A stretch of DNA of 64,000 nt from Arthrobacter sp. B0490 (GCF_002929355.1 NZ_PJIR01000005.1:186001-250000); one strand, 5' to 3'. Shown: positions 1-8,947, numbered from the stretch's first letter. The notes: generated by a model from the sequence alone, not told the origin. Numbers and translations are program-made.

Positions 1-128
1 CGATCGCCCCGTCACTCACCGACGAGGCCCTGCGCACCATGAACCTGCGCGTCGACGTGGAGGGCGAGGAGCCCGCCGACGTCGCCTTCGACTTCATGGT
101 GGACAACGGCTTCATCACGAGGCCCTAG
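1..128 (+). CDS. Glycine betaine/osmoprotectant ABC transporter substrate-binding protein, C-terminal end (partial)
   Basis: Only the last 41 codons are present, reading from base 3 to the TAG at 126-128; the gene begins upstream of the window. The fragment contains MNLRVDVEGEEPADVAFDF followed by an NGFI tail, which matches the usual C-terminus of the periplasmic or lipid-anchored binding component of OpuAC/OsmF-type quaternary-amine transporters. Such proteins bind glycine betaine, choline or related osmolytes outside the membrane and deliver them to an ABC permease. The stop region overlaps the end of the convergent gene on the other strand by 14 bp. The family call rests on a short tail, so the exact substrate is unknown. 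Confidence 0.65.
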   Translation, partial: IAPSLTDEALRTMNLRVDVEGEEPADVAFDFMVDNGFITRP

Positions 129-504
129 TCGGGATGTGCCGGGGCGCCGGCACGGAGGCGAGCCAGGCACGGGCCTCCCCGGTGTCCACGAAGTAGCGGG
201 TCCGGCTGCGGGACTGCGTGATGAAGGCGGCGAGGACCCGATCGACGGGGTCGTGCCCCGTCAGCGCGATGGGTCCTCGATGGCGGTAGGCGATGAGCAG
301 GTGCCGCGCCGGCGGGGTGATGTGCCGGATCAGGTGGAGATGGACGAGCATCGGCGCGCGGTGCCAGTCGGGGAAATGCGTGATCGTGTTCGCGAGGACG
401 TCGAGTTCGGCCGGGCCGACCGCGATGCCCGGCCGCCAGAGGACCTCCAGGATGCCCGCGTCATGGAGGATGGTGAAGTCGTGCTGGATCGTGGACCCGT
501 CCAG
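115..504 (-). CDS. STAS/SEC14-like (DUF7793-type) small protein, probable CTG start
   Basis: The product is about 129 residues and resembles the small STAS/SEC14-like proteins of actinobacteria: an N-terminal strand region ILEVLWRPGIAVGPAELDVL, a central MLVHLHLIRHITPPAR segment, then LTGHDPVDRVLAAF and RYFVDTGEARAWLAS. The reading frame is open from the stop of the upstream deaminase gene (571) but has no ATG, GTG or TTG before an internal ATG at 351, which would delete the first third of the domain. A CTG at 502-504 is preceded by AAGGGGG with a 5-nt gap, a strong ribosome binding site, so CTG is chosen. Family name and function are tentative; related proteins are suspected regulatory or binding domains. 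Confidence 0.6.
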   Translation of the reverse strand: MDGSTIQHDFTILHDAGILEVLWRPGIAVGPAELDVLANTITHFPDWHRAPMLVHLHLIRHITPPARHLLIAYRHRGPIALTGHDPVDRVLAAFITQSRSRTRYFVDTGEARAWLASVPAPRHIPTRAS

Positions 505-570
505 TGTGTCCCCCTTCGTCGGACCTGCCCGGATGTCTGCATGCAGTCTCGCACTGCGGGCACGCTGGTC

Positions 571-1581
571 CTACCCGGCAGGCGAGGAGTGCCTCGCACG
601 GCGCCAGGACTCGACCTCGGCGAGCAGCTCCGTCCGCCGGTCCCCGCCGAGGAAGGCGGACCGGACCGAATTCGCTGCCAGCCGTGCGCGGTCGTCGATG
701 CTCAGCCCGAACGCGTCGACCAGGGCCGCCACGTTGTCGTCGAGATAGCCGCCGAAGTACGCGGGATCGTCCGAATGGACCGAGACGTTGAGGCCCCGGG
801 CGAGCATCTCCGGCAGTGGATGGTCGGCGATCGCGGGTACGGCGCGGAGGCGCACGTTCGAGAGCGGACACACCGTCAGTGGCACGCGGTCGGCGATGAG
901 CCGCTCGACGAGCGCCTCGTCCTCCAGGCAGCGGATGCCGTGGTCCAGCCGGTCGACGCGCAGGACGTCGAGCGCCTCCCACACGTACTCGGGCGGCCCC
1001 TCCTCGCCGGCGTGCGCGATGCACCGGAGGCCTTCGGCCCGGGCGAGGTCGTACACCTCCGCGAAGAGCGACGGCGGGTACCCCACCTCCGCGGAATCCA
1101 GTCCGATCCCGACGATCGGGGCCTCCATCGCGATGAGGTCCCGCAGGACCGTCAGTGCCTCGGCGGCGGGCCGGTCCCGCAGGAAGGCGGCGATGAGGGA
1201 CGTGCTGACGCCGAAGTCGGCCTCGCTCGTGGACAGGGCGGCCGCAACACCACCGACACACGTCACGAGGGGGATCCCGCGGACGAGGTGCGCCTGCGGA
1301 TCCATCATGATCTCGGCATGCCGGACACCCGCCTGCGCCGCCCGGCGGAGGTATGCCCGGGTCATGTCCGTGAAGTCCTCCTCCGTGCGCAGCACGTCCA
1401 TGTTGGAGTAGTACAGATCGAGGAAGGACTGCAGGTCGGTGAACGCGTACCGGGCCGCGAGGTCCGCCGTGTCGGCATAGGGCAGCGTGATCCCGTTGCG
1501 GTCGGCAAGCGTGAAGATGAGTTCGGGCTCGAGGGTCCCCTCGATGTGCAGGTGCAGTTCGGCGCAGGGTAGTGGCGGCAT
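571..1581 (-). CDS. add: Adenosine/adenine deaminase
   Basis: A 336-residue member of the adenosine/AMP deaminase superfamily, a cytoplasmic zinc hydrolase of purine salvage. The metal and catalytic motifs are in order: ELHLHIEGTLEP near residue 8 (two zinc His), IAHAGEEGPPE near residue 190 (His plus catalytic Glu), DRLDHGIRC, and VSVHSDDPAYF near residue 270 (catalytic His and zinc Asp). The IEGTLEPELIFTLA and HAGEEGP variants are typical of the branch that includes fungal-type adenine deaminase, so adenine rather than adenosine may be the substrate. The ATG lies 6 nt behind a TAGGCT box, indicating a leaderless mRNA. Length is normal and no part is missing. Confidence 0.9.
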   Translation of the reverse strand: MPPLPCAELHLHIEGTLEPELIFTLADRNGITLPYADTADLAARYAFTDLQSFLDLYYSNMDVLRTEEDFTDMTRAYLRRAAQAGVRHAEIMMDPQAHLVRGIPLVTCVGGVAAALSTSEADFGVSTSLIAAFLRDRPAAEALTVLRDLIAMEAPIVGIGLDSAEVGYPPSLFAEVYDLARAEGLRCIAHAGEEGPPEYVWEALDVLRVDRLDHGIRCLEDEALVERLIADRVPLTVCPLSNVRLRAVPAIADHPLPEMLARGLNVSVHSDDPAYFGGYLDDNVAALVDAFGLSIDDRARLAANSVRSAFLGGDRRTELLAEVESWRRARHSSPAG

Positions 1582-1587
1582 CGTCCC

Positions 1588-1593
1588 AGCCTA
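1588..1593 (-). promoter_or_regulatory. -10 box of the deaminase gene, leaderless
   Basis: TAGGCT on the minus strand ends 6 nt before the ATG at 1581, so transcription should begin at or next to the start codon. No Shine-Dalgarno sequence is present, which fits. Confidence 0.6.
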
Positions 1594-1689
1594 GGAGAGG
1601 GCGGGGCGTGCTGCACGCCTGCCCGGAGGGTCGTCGAGGCGTCGCGCCCCGCCGCGGCCGTCCGCGCCCGTCAGTGACACCGGAGGCCG

Positions 1690-2436
1690 CTACCGCTTCC
1701 CGAGGAGGTCTCCGCTGCTCACGAGGTGCTCGGCGACGCTCCAGAGTTTGGTGTTGGTCCGCTGGCTGGCCAGGGACAGCACGATGAACGCCTGCGCACC
1801 CGTGATCTTGTGGCGTTCCATGAGGATCCCCTTGGCCTGGCCGATGAGGTCCCTGGAATCGATCGCCTCGCTCAGCTGGCGGGTCTTCTCGGCCTCGGCG
1901 AACGCGACGGCGGCATGGGAGGCGACCAGGAGGCCGATGTTCTCCGACTCGTCGGTGAAGGCATTCGCCTCGTACGAATACAGGTTCAGGGCCCCGAGAT
2001 CGTCACCCTTGACCCAGATCTGGATGGACAGCATGCCCCGTGCACCCGCCTCGGTGGCACGCCGGGCGAAGAGGGGCCAGCGCCGCTCGGCTTCCATGTC
2101 CGGGACGCGGATGGTCCGGTGCTCGTACGCGGCTTCGAGGCACGGGCCCTCGCCGGTCTCCATCTGGAGGGCGTCGATCCGCTCGGGGAGGTTGCCGGAG
2201 GGTGCCCGGGAGCCGACGTTCTTCCGGCCCAGGACCACGCTGACGGAACCTTCATCGGCCCCGGGCACCAGTTCCAGGGCTGAATGGACGAAACCGGCGA
2301 GGATCGCGTCCCCATCCGGTTCCTGCTGCAGCGACCGGGCGAGGTCCGCCAGTTCCGTCGCGAGGTCACGACCGCGCTCGGCGCCGCCATGATGCGAGGA
2401 GGGCATCCCCCGGTCCACAATCGGCTGATCGGTCAA
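1690..2436 (-). CDS. GAF and ANTAR domain transcription antitermination regulator
   Basis: The product (about 248 residues) has a GAF sensor domain at roughly residues 25-165, including ADEGSVSVVLGRKN, TGEGPCLEA and LSIQIWVKGDDLGALNLYS, followed by an ANTAR RNA-binding domain at about 185-240 with the signature DLIGQAKGILMERHKI. ANTAR proteins bind paired hairpins in nascent mRNA and prevent termination; in actinobacteria GAF-ANTAR proteins are usually signal-responsive. The frame is open far upstream, but TTG at 2434-2436 is preceded by AAGGGA with 6-nt spacing and gives a normal N-terminus; ATG at 2406 is the alternative. Its RNA targets cannot be seen in this window. Confidence 0.85.
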   Translation of the reverse strand: MTDQPIVDRGMPSSHHGGAERGRDLATELADLARSLQQEPDGDAILAGFVHSALELVPGADEGSVSVVLGRKNVGSRAPSGNLPERIDALQMETGEGPCLEAAYEHRTIRVPDMEAERRWPLFARRATEAGARGMLSIQIWVKGDDLGALNLYSYEANAFTDESENIGLLVASHAAVAFAEAEKTRQLSEAIDSRDLIGQAKGILMERHKITGAQAFIVLSLASQRTNTKLWSVAEHLVSSGDLLGKR

Positions 2437-2590
2437 CGGTCGTCCCTTCGGGTCGGTGCGCAGCCGCGGACGTCCGCTGCACACGATTGGTTTCCGGTGC
2501 CCATTCTGGCAGACCCCGGCGCACCCGGAGTAACGGATCTTCCCGAGCCCAGGCCCGCCCACGCCGTGTCCGGCGTCACCGCCTGACGCC

Positions 2591-2624
2591 GCGAAGGGCG
2601 GACCCTCGCGGATCCGCCCTTCGC
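2591..2624 (-). terminator. Intrinsic terminator of katA
   Basis: A perfect 12-bp stem (2591-2602 with 2613-2624) and 10-nt loop lies 17 bp beyond the catalase stop codon on the minus strand. There is no strong U tract, as is common in high-GC actinobacteria. Confidence 0.7.
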
Positions 2625-2641
2625 ATGCGTGCCGGTGTCGC

Positions 2642-4129
2642 CTAGTAGAGGGCGGCTTCCGACTCGGTGGCCGGCGTGACGCCGTGCCCGAGATTGGCGG
2701 CAAGCTTCGCGCCGAGCTCGGCATCGACATTGGCCCAGTACTGGACGGCCCGTGCCCGGATCTCTTCGCCCTGCACACCCCCGACGGCACCCGTGATGGT
2801 CTCGAGGAAGCGCGCACGCTGCGCGTCGTCGAACACCTCGCGGTACAGCGTCCCGGCCTGGCCGAAGTCGTCGTCCTCGGCGTGCAGCGAGTGCGCCGCG
2901 CGGACGAGGTCGCCGTCGTTCTCCCAGCCGCCGTGCGCACCGTACTGTGCGGGATCCGCGGCGGGGCCTCCGACGGAGTTGGGTGCGTACACGGGGGTCG
3001 ACGCCGCGTTGAAGTGGTAGCGCGCGGCGCCGTCCTTGGAGTAGTTGCGCACCTCGTTCTTCGGCATGTTCACCGGCAGCTGCGCGTGGTTGGTGCCCAC
3101 GCGGTAGCGGTGTGCGTCCGCGTAGGAGAAGATGCGCGCCTGCAGCATGCGGTCGGGGCTCGCGGCGATGCCGGGCACGAAGTTCGACGGCGCGAAGGTC
3201 GCCTGCTCGATCTGCGCGAAGTAGTTCTCGGGGTTGCGGTTCAGCGTGAGCTTTCCGACCGGGATCAGCGGGTAGTCGCCCTGCGGCCATACCTTGGTGA
3301 GGTCGAACGGGTTGAAGCGGTACGTCTTCGCGTCGTCGTAGGGCATGATCTGGACTTTGAGGTCCCAGCTGGGGTGGTTGCCCCGGGCGATGTTCTCCGA
3401 CAGGTCGCGGAGGTGGTGGTCGGCGTCCGAGCCGGCGAGCGCCTCTGCCTCGTCGACCGTCAGCACCTCGTGGCCCTGGTTCGACTTGAAGTGGTACTTG
3501 ACCCAGAACTTCTCGTCGGACTCGTTGATCCACATGTAGGTGTGCGAACCGTAGCCGTTCATGGTCCGCCACGAGTTCGGCAGGCCGCGATCGCCCATCA
3601 GCCACGTCACCTGGTGGGCGGACTCGGGGCTGAGGGTCCAGAAGTCCCACTGCATGTCGGCATCGCGCAGGTTGGTGCCGGGCAGGCGCTTCTGCGAGTG
3701 GATGAAGTCGGGGAACTTGATGCCGTCGCGGATGAAGAACACCGGGGTGTTGTTGCCCACGAGGTCGTAGTTGCCCTCGGACGTGTAGAACTTGAGCGCG
3801 AAGCCGCGGGGGTCGCGCCAGGTGTCGGGGGAGCCCTGCTCGCCCGCGACCGAGGAGAAGCGGAGGAGGGTCTCCGTCGTCGTGCCCGGCTGGAAGAGCG
3901 CGGCGCGCGTGTACATGCTGACGTCCTCCGTGGTCTCGAAGACGCCGAAGGCCCCACCGCCCTTGGCATGGACCACGCGCTCGGGGACACGCTCGCGGTT
4001 GAACTGCGCGAGCTTCTCGATGAGGTAGTGGTCGGTCAGCGGGATGGCGCCGTCGCGGCCGAGGGCGGACGAGTTGCTGTCGTCGATGACGGGGGCGCCG
4101 GACTGCGTGGTGCTGAAGTTCGCGGACAT
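2642..4129 (-). CDS. katA: Catalase (monofunctional, heme)
   Basis: A 495-residue clade-3-type small-subunit catalase that disproportionates hydrogen peroxide in the cytoplasm. Conserved parts are seen in order: [15 protein letters not shown] with the catalytic His near residue 54, [37 protein letters not shown] with the catalytic Asn, and the heme-ligand region [14 protein letters not shown] with the proximal Tyr near residue 340. The start ATG follows TAGGAGC. It begins 7 bp after the Fur-type regulator stop, so the two genes form a regulator-catalase operon like the mycobacterial furA-katG pair, probably induced by peroxide. A hairpin terminator follows the gene. Confidence 0.97.
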   Translation of the reverse strand: MSANFSTTQSGAPVIDDSNSSALGRDGAIPLTDHYLIEKLAQFNRERVPERVVHAKGGGAFGVFETTEDVSMYTRAALFQPGTTTETLLRFSSVAGEQGSPDTWRDPRGFALKFYTSEGNYDLVGNNTPVFFIRDGIKFPDFIHSQKRLPGTNLRDADMQWDFWTLSPESAHQVTWLMGDRGLPNSWRTMNGYGSHTYMWINESDEKFWVKYHFKSNQGHEVLTVDEAEALAGSDADHHLRDLSENIARGNHPSWDLKVQIMPYDDAKTYRFNPFDLTKVWPQGDYPLIPVGKLTLNRNPENYFAQIEQATFAPSNFVPGIAASPDRMLQARIFSYADAHRYRVGTNHAQLPVNMPKNEVRNYSKDGAARYHFNAASTPVYAPNSVGGPAADPAQYGAHGGWENDGDLVRAAHSLHAEDDDFGQAGTLYREVFDDAQRARFLETITGAVGGVQGEEIRARAVQYWANVDAELGAKLAANLGHGVTPATESEAALY

Positions 4130-4136
4130 AGTGCTC

Positions 4137-4637
4137 CTATTCCTGGGATTCGGGTGGTTGGTGGCTGGGGGCCGTCGAGCGGCAGTCGTCGCAGAGGCCC
4201 TGGTACAGGACCTCCGCGATCCGGATGGTCATGCGGGAGGCGCCGGGCGACCACTCGGGGGTCAGGCAGGGCGCGTGCCCCACGGCGCAGTCCACGTCCT
4301 CGATCCGTCCGCATCCCGTGCAGATCGCGTGGTGGTGGTTGTCGCCCACCCGCGTCTCGTAGCGTGCGGGGGAGTGCGGCGTCTCGATGCGGCGCAGCAG
4401 GCCGATGTCGGTGAGGTCGGCGAGGATCACGTAGACGGACTGGACCGTGATGTGCGGGAGGTCCGCACGAACCGCGGTCGCGGCATCGTCGGCGGTGGCG
4501 TGCGGCGACCGCTCGACGGCGGCGAGGACGGCGAGGCGCTGTCGGGTCACGCGGCGGTCGGCGGAGTGCAGTGCGGCGGACCACCGGGCCTCTCGGGCCC
4601 CTGGTGTCGCACCGGTCTGCATCATCGCGCCAGTCAA
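4137..4637 (-). CDS. furA: Fur-family regulator (FurA/PerR-like) of the catalase operon
   Basis: A 166-residue Fur-family metalloregulator. A winged helix occupies about residues 20-95 ([22 protein letters not shown], then [20 protein letters not shown]), followed by the metal-binding dimerization domain with [16 protein letters not shown] and a C-terminal CDDC pair that would hold structural zinc. Position directly before katA suggests a peroxide or iron-sensing repressor of katA and of itself, as for mycobacterial FurA; this is inferred from context. The start is uncertain: TTG at 4635-4637 or the ATG pair at 4620-4625, none with a good ribosome binding site, so the transcript may be leaderless or nearly so. 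Confidence 0.88.
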   Translation of the reverse strand: MTGAMMQTGATPGAREARWSAALHSADRRVTRQRLAVLAAVERSPHATADDAATAVRADLPHITVQSVYVILADLTDIGLLRRIETPHSPARYETRVGDNHHHAICTGCGRIEDVDCAVGHAPCLTPEWSPGASRMTIRIAEVLYQGLCDDCRSTAPSHQPPESQE

Positions 4638-4657
4638 GCAGTAATTCTGAGGAACTC

Positions 4658-4663
4658 ATAATA
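4658..4663 (-). promoter_or_regulatory. Probable -10 box and AT-rich regulatory region of furA-katA
   Basis: TATTAT on the minus strand is centred about 20 nt before the furA start. The surrounding 4641-4664 stretch is the most AT-rich of the neighbourhood and is where a Fur-type operator is expected in a furA-catalase operon. No clear palindrome was resolved, so the operator itself is inferred. Confidence 0.5.
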
Positions 4664-4708
4664 AGGCGGTACTAACTTGCGCCCCACGCGGCGCGTGCGG
4701 TCGGTACC

Positions 4709-5422
4709 GTGGAAAGGGTGGATCTCATCGAGCGGGGCCGGGCCTGGGTGCTGGACTACGCGTACGTCGGTTTCTGGCAGGTGCACGGCTTCCTCTTCCG
4801 GGTGGACCCCGCGCAGTACCTCACGCCCGCCGCCGGAGCGCCGGAGGGCAAGGCCCCCGTACTCCTGATCCCCGGGATCTACGAGACCTGGCAGTTCATG
4901 AGGCCCATCGCGGACCACCTGCACCGGGCGGGCCACCCCGTCCACGTGGTGCAGAAGCTCGGCTACAACCGCGGCACGGTGGAGGCCATGGCCCAGCTCG
5001 CCGCGGGCTACCTCGAGGAGCACGACCTCACGGACGTCGTGATCGTCGCGCACAGCAAGGGGGGCCTGATCGGCAAGTTCCTCATGACCATGTCCAGTGT
5101 CGCGCCGCGGATCTCCCGCCTCGTGGCCGTGAACACCCCGTTCTCCGGCTCCATCTACGCCGAGTTCTTCCTCCTGCCGAGCATCAGGGCGTTCTCACCG
5201 CACAACACGACGCTGCGGCGCCTCCGCGCCGACATCGAATCCAATCGGCGCATCACCTCCATCTACGGCCGGTTCGACCCCCACATCCCCGGCGGCAGCT
5301 TCGTCGAAGGAGCCCGGAACGTCCAGCTCGGGACGATGGGCCACTTCCGGCCGATCGCCGATACCCGCGTGCTGGAGGAGATCGACCGCGCCATCGGTGC
5401 CGGGGAGCGCGACGCCGCCTGA
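4709..5422 (+). CDS. Alpha/beta-hydrolase (lipase/esterase-like)
   Basis: A 237-residue alpha/beta-hydrolase fold protein. The nucleophile elbow is VVIVAHSKGGLIGKFLM near residue 115, with Ser in the GxSxG-like motif AHSKGG; the oxyanion region is APVLLIPGIYETWQFM; candidate acid and His residues are in SIYGRFDPHIPGG and LGTMGHFRPIAD. The pattern resembles triacylglycerol lipase/PGAP1-like hydrolases, so an ester or acyl substrate is likely, but the substrate is unknown. It has no signal peptide. The GTG start at 4709 has only a weak ribosome binding site, and the gene is divergent from furA, sharing a 70-bp intergenic region. Confidence 0.75.
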   Translation: MERVDLIERGRAWVLDYAYVGFWQVHGFLFRVDPAQYLTPAAGAPEGKAPVLLIPGIYETWQFMRPIADHLHRAGHPVHVVQKLGYNRGTVEAMAQLAAGYLEEHDLTDVVIVAHSKGGLIGKFLMTMSSVAPRISRLVAVNTPFSGSIYAEFFLLPSIRAFSPHNTTLRRLRADIESNRRITSIYGRFDPHIPGGSFVEGARNVQLGTMGHFRPIADTRVLEEIDRAIGAGERDAA

Positions 5423-5530
5423 GCGTGGCAGGTCCCCGCGGTCGGCCGCCACGCATCCGAACCTTCGGTGCCGGACCCCGGGCGGCCGAGGGGAGCCAAC
5501 ATTCGTTGCCGGAGCGAATTACTTCCGCGC

Positions 5531-5536
5531 TAGACT
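5531..5536 (+). promoter_or_regulatory. -10 box of the MFS transporter gene, leaderless
   Basis: TAGACT ends 6 nt before the GTG at 5543, and there is no Shine-Dalgarno sequence, which supports both a leaderless mRNA and the GTG start. Confidence 0.6.
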
Positions 5537-5542
5537 TCTCCC

Positions 5543-6829
5543 GTGCCACGACTCCTCGCCGACATCACCCCCCTGAGGGAGTCGCCGGCCTTCCGGAGGC
5601 TGTACGTCGGAACGGCGCTCTCGGCCATCGGCACGCAACTCACGATCGTCGCGGTCAGCCTGCAGGTCTACTCGCTCACCCAGTCGACGCTCAGCGTCGG
5701 CCTGCTCAGCCTCTTCGCGCTCGTACCCCTGGTGGTCGCGGGCCTGTACGGTGGCGCGATCGCCGACGCGCAGGACCGCCGCACTGTCGCGCTGTACTCG
5801 GGGTTCGCGCTGTGGGCCACCACCATGGCGATCGCGGCGCAGGCCTGGATCGGCGTCGACAGCGTCTGGCTGCTCTACATCCTGATCGCCATCCAGTCGG
5901 GGGCCGCCGGCATCAACCAGCCCACGCGGAGCTCGATCATCCCGCGGCTCGTCCGGCCGGAACTGCTGCCCGCGGCGAACGCCCTCAGCATGATCACGTT
6001 CGGCCTCGCCTTCACCGTCGGGCCGCTGCTCGCAGGGCTCCTCGTGGCGCACGTGGGCTACGCGTGGACCTACACGATCGACGTCGTCACCTTCACCTTC
6101 GCGCTATGGGCCGTGTTCAGGCTCCCGTCCCTGCCGCCCGAGGGGCCCACGCGCCGGGCCGGCCTCGCCACGGTGCTCGAGGGGTTCCGGTTCCTCGGCA
6201 CGCGGCCGAACATCCGCATGACCTTCGTCGTCGACCTCATCGCCATGATCACGTCCCAGCCGCGCGCGCTGCTGCCCGCTGTCGGCGCGGTGCTGATCGG
6301 CGGCGGTGAACTGACCGTCGGCATCCTGCTCGCCTCGAGCGCCTTCGGTTCGGTGCTGGCAGGGCTGTTCTCCGGGCCGCTGGGCCGCGTCCACAAGCAG
6401 GGCCAGGCGGTGGTGTGGTCCATCGTCGGCTGGGGTGCCTCGGTGGCAGGGTTCGGGCTGGTCGTCGTCATGGCGGGTGCGTCCTCCCTCCCGACGCCGG
6501 GCGAGGGCGAGTTCTCCGCCTGGTTGCTGCCCGCGGCCCTCTGCCTCGTGCTGGCAGGCATCGCCGACTCGATCAGCAGTGTCTTCCGCAACACCATCCT
6601 GCAGTCCGCGACCCCGGACGCGATGCGCGGTCGGCTGCAGGGCGTGTTCATCGTCGTCGTCGCGGGTGGCCCCCGGCTCGGTGACATGGTGGCCGGCGGG
6701 CAGGCCGCCTGGCTGGGCGAGGGCTGGACGGCCGTCGCCGGAGGGATCGCGTGCATCCTGCTCGTCCTCGCCGTCGCCCGCCGGCAGCCGCGCTTCCTCG
6801 CCTACGACTCCCGCCGGCCCCAGCCCTGA
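5543..6829 (+). CDS. MFS transporter, enterobactin-exporter-like (DHA3 type)
   Basis: A 428-residue major facilitator with about 12 hydrophobic segments. The N-terminus ESPAFRRLYVGTALSAIGTQL, the loop GGAIADAQDRRTVALYSG between segments 2 and 3, and GAAGINQPTRSSIIPRLV are typical of the EntS/DHA3 drug and siderophore exporter family. The protein should sit in the cytoplasmic membrane and export a small molecule using the proton gradient. No siderophore or antibiotic genes are adjacent, so the substrate is open. The gene stands alone, with its own TAGACT promoter box, and ends about 100 bp before htpX. Confidence 0.88.
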   Translation: MPRLLADITPLRESPAFRRLYVGTALSAIGTQLTIVAVSLQVYSLTQSTLSVGLLSLFALVPLVVAGLYGGAIADAQDRRTVALYSGFALWATTMAIAAQAWIGVDSVWLLYILIAIQSGAAGINQPTRSSIIPRLVRPELLPAANALSMITFGLAFTVGPLLAGLLVAHVGYAWTYTIDVVTFTFALWAVFRLPSLPPEGPTRRAGLATVLEGFRFLGTRPNIRMTFVVDLIAMITSQPRALLPAVGAVLIGGGELTVGILLASSAFGSVLAGLFSGPLGRVHKQGQAVVWSIVGWGASVAGFGLVVVMAGASSLPTPGEGEFSAWLLPAALCLVLAGIADSISSVFRNTILQSATPDAMRGRLQGVFIVVVAGGPRLGDMVAGGQAAWLGEGWTAVAGGIACILLVLAVARRQPRFLAYDSRRPQP

Positions 6830-6933
6830 GCCCGGCCGGCCTCGGGCCGCCGCCGTACGATGAGGGGAACGGGCCCCTCCGACCCTCCGTTGTACTGACG
6901 GGCCCACCGGCCCCCACCAGCAAGGAGTTCGCA

Positions 6934-7812
6934 GTGCACAACCATTTCAACGGTGCCAAGACGGCGTTGTTGTTCGGTGCCCTCATGGGCATCTTCCTCG
7001 TGTTCGGTGCCGTCATCGCGGGAGCCACCGGCAGTTCGGCGTTCATCTGGCTGTTCGCCCTGCTGGGCGTCGGGTCGATCGCCTACAGCTACTGGAACAG
7101 CGACAAGATCGCGATCCGCAGCATGCGCGCGGTCGAGGTGACGGAGCAGCAGGCGCCGGCCATGTACCGGATCGTCAGGGAGCTCAGCGCACGGGCCGGC
7201 AAGCCCATGCCGCGGCTCTACGTCTCGCCGACCATGGCGCCCAACGCCTTCGCCACGGGCCGCAACCCGGAGAACTCCGCCGTGTGCTGCACGCAGGGCA
7301 TCCTCGAGCTGCTCAACGAGCGTGAGCTGCGCGGCGTCCTCGGGCACGAGCTCATGCACGTCTACAACCGGGACATCCTCACCGGGTCCATCGCCGCAGC
7401 CGTTGCCGGCGTGATCACCTCGGTGGCGCAGATGTTCGCCTTCGCCGGCATGATGGGCGGCAACAGGAACCAGGGCGGCAACCCCATCGCGGCGCTGCTG
7501 CTCGCCTTCCTCGCACCCCTGGCCGCCGGACTCGTCCAGACCGCGATCGGCCGCACCCGCGAGTTCGACGCCGACGAGGACGGCGCCGCCCTCACGGACG
7601 ATCCGCTGGCCCTGGCCTCGGCGCTCCGCAAGCTGGAGAGCGGAACGCAGCGCGCGCCGCTCCCGCAGGACCAGCGCCTCGTGAACACCTCGCACCTCAT
7701 GATCGCCAACCCGTTCAAGGGCGGTGGCGTGAGCCGCCTGTTCGCCACCCACCCGCCGATGGACCAGCGCATCGCGCGCCTCGAGGGCATGGCGGGGCGC
7801 CCGCGCGGCTGA
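6934..7812 (+). CDS. htpX: HtpX-family membrane zinc metalloprotease (M48)
   Basis: A 292-residue integral-membrane M48 peptidase. Two N-terminal membrane segments (LLFGALMGIFLVFGAVIAG and SAFIWLFALLGVGSIAYSYW) are followed by the zinc site GVLGHELMHVYNRD near residue 140, two more hydrophobic segments, and the third zinc ligand in EFDADEDGAAL near residue 215. HtpX degrades damaged membrane proteins and complements FtsH in quality control. The frame is open upstream, but GTG at 6934 is preceded by AAGGAG with 6-nt spacing and gives the usual N-terminus. Length is normal and a strong bidirectional terminator separates it from the convergent yajQ. Confidence 0.95.
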   Translation: MHNHFNGAKTALLFGALMGIFLVFGAVIAGATGSSAFIWLFALLGVGSIAYSYWNSDKIAIRSMRAVEVTEQQAPAMYRIVRELSARAGKPMPRLYVSPTMAPNAFATGRNPENSAVCCTQGILELLNERELRGVLGHELMHVYNRDILTGSIAAAVAGVITSVAQMFAFAGMMGGNRNQGGNPIAALLLAFLAPLAAGLVQTAIGRTREFDADEDGAALTDDPLALASALRKLESGTQRAPLPQDQRLVNTSHLMIANPFKGGGVSRLFATHPPMDQRIARLEGMAGRPRG

Positions 7813-7823
7813 ACCACCCCGAC

Positions 7824-7860
7824 GACGACGGCGGCCCCACCGGGTGGGGCCGCCGTCGTC
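7824..7860. terminator. Bidirectional terminator between htpX and yajQ
   Basis: A perfect 17-bp stem (7824-7840 with 7844-7860) with a CGG loop lies between the two convergent genes and can serve both strands. Confidence 0.85.
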
Positions 7861-7883
7861 CGTGCCGTGGTCCGATCCTCGCG

Positions 7884-8372
7884 TCAGCGCATGTTCACGA
7901 ACTGCAGGTCCGCCTCGTCGAAGTTCTTGAGCAGCGCCATGGTGGCCTGCAGGTCGTCCCGGGACTTGGAGCTGACGCGCAGCTCGTCGCCCTGGATCTG
8001 GGATTTCACACCCTTGGGCCCCTCGTCACGGATGAGCTTGTTGATCTTCTTCGCGAGGTCCTGGGCGATGCCCTCCTTGATGGAGGTCTCGAGGCGGAAC
8101 TCCTTGCCGGAGGGGTAGGGCTCCCCGGTGTCCAGGGACTTCAGGGAGATGCCGCGCTTGATCATCTTCGACTGCAGGACGTCGAGCACGGCCAGGACGC
8201 GCTCCTCGGAGTTCGCCTTCATGAGGATGTTCTCGCCGCTGAAGTCCACCTCGGCGCCGACCCCCTTGAAGTCGTACCGCTGGGCGATCTCCTTCTGCGC
8301 CTGGTTCAGCGCGTTGGCGACCTCCTGCTTGTCCACTTTGCTTACGACGTCGAACGTGGATTCGCTTGCCAC
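7884..8372 (-). CDS. yajQ: YajQ family cyclic-dinucleotide-binding protein (UPF0234)
   Basis: The product is 162 residues and collinear with YajQ/UPF0234: [20 protein letters not shown] at the N-terminus, [18 protein letters not shown] in the middle, and [22 protein letters not shown] near the end. The fold is a pair of ferredoxin-like domains. Homologues bind nucleotides or cyclic di-GMP and act with transcription regulators; the role in actinobacteria is not settled. The GTG at 8370-8372 follows GAGGAGGC closely and gives the conserved N-terminus; an upstream in-frame ATG would add 16 unconserved residues. The gene is monocistronic and convergent with htpX. Confidence 0.93.
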   Translation of the reverse strand: MASESTFDVVSKVDKQEVANALNQAQKEIAQRYDFKGVGAEVDFSGENILMKANSEERVLAVLDVLQSKMIKRGISLKSLDTGEPYPSGKEFRLETSIKEGIAQDLAKKINKLIRDEGPKGVKSQIQGDELRVSSKSRDDLQATMALLKNFDEADLQFVNMR

Positions 8373-8534
8373 GGTGCCTCCTCGGGATGGTTGGGTGTCT
8401 TGGTCCAAGAATATCCGCAACGATCGCGCGGCCGCGCGGCCGCTTCACAGGCTGCTCTCAGGAAGCGCAGAGGACGCACACACGCTCCGGTGGCACGGTG
8501 GGGATCATCCACCGCACCTCGAGGAGCCAGCACC

Positions 8535-8912
8535 ATGTCCGAGACGCCACGCCGCCGATACCAGGTCCGACTCCGGAAGGCCGTGGCAGGGTCCTTCCTC
8601 GCAGCAGCCACAGCGGCCACCCTGACGGGATTCACCGCAGCTCCGGCGCTCGCCGTGCCGCCGCGCGTCCTGGCGGCGAGCGCGGACACGACGGACTACG
8701 AGGCGAGCGACATCATCCTCGGACTCGACTCGGCCTCCTCGGTGACCGTCGCGTCGCCGATCGCCGTCACGACCCCCGGGCCGTCGTCCGGGGAGCGGCT
8801 CGCGGGGGTGCGGGCGGATCTCGACCGGGCCGTCCTGCTGCGGCTGGTCACCTCCGAGCAGGCCGACGGTTTCTACGCGCAGATCGAACGCCGGGTGGCA
8901 GCAGGCCTCTAG
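8535..8912 (+). CDS. Small secreted protein of unknown function
   Basis: A 125-residue protein with a clear Sec signal peptide: a positively charged start (RRRYQVRLRKAVAG), a hydrophobic core FLAAATAATLTGFTAA and a likely cleavage after APALA near residue 43. The mature part is about 80 residues, with an acidic middle (SADTTDYEASD) and a C-terminal predicted helix (RADLDRAVLLRLVTSEQADG). That tail resembles the short helical repeats of exported actinobacterial proteins, but I recognise no family. The ATG at 8535 has GAGGAG 8 nt upstream and was preferred over the longer frame. The gene stands alone upstream of tRNA-Tyr. Confidence 0.65.
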   Translation: MSETPRRRYQVRLRKAVAGSFLAAATAATLTGFTAAPALAVPPRVLAASADTTDYEASDIILGLDSASSVTVASPIAVTTPGPSSGERLAGVRADLDRAVLLRLVTSEQADGFYAQIERRVAAGL

Positions 8913-8947
8913 GGCCGGGCCGATTCGTCACCGGGGCGGTTTGTCTG

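Noticed and set aside
2684-4414. Plus-strand open frame of 576 codons opposite katA and furA
   Set aside because: It is the complement of well-conserved catalase and Fur genes; its composition (Val/Arg/Glu-rich) is typical of an antisense shadow.
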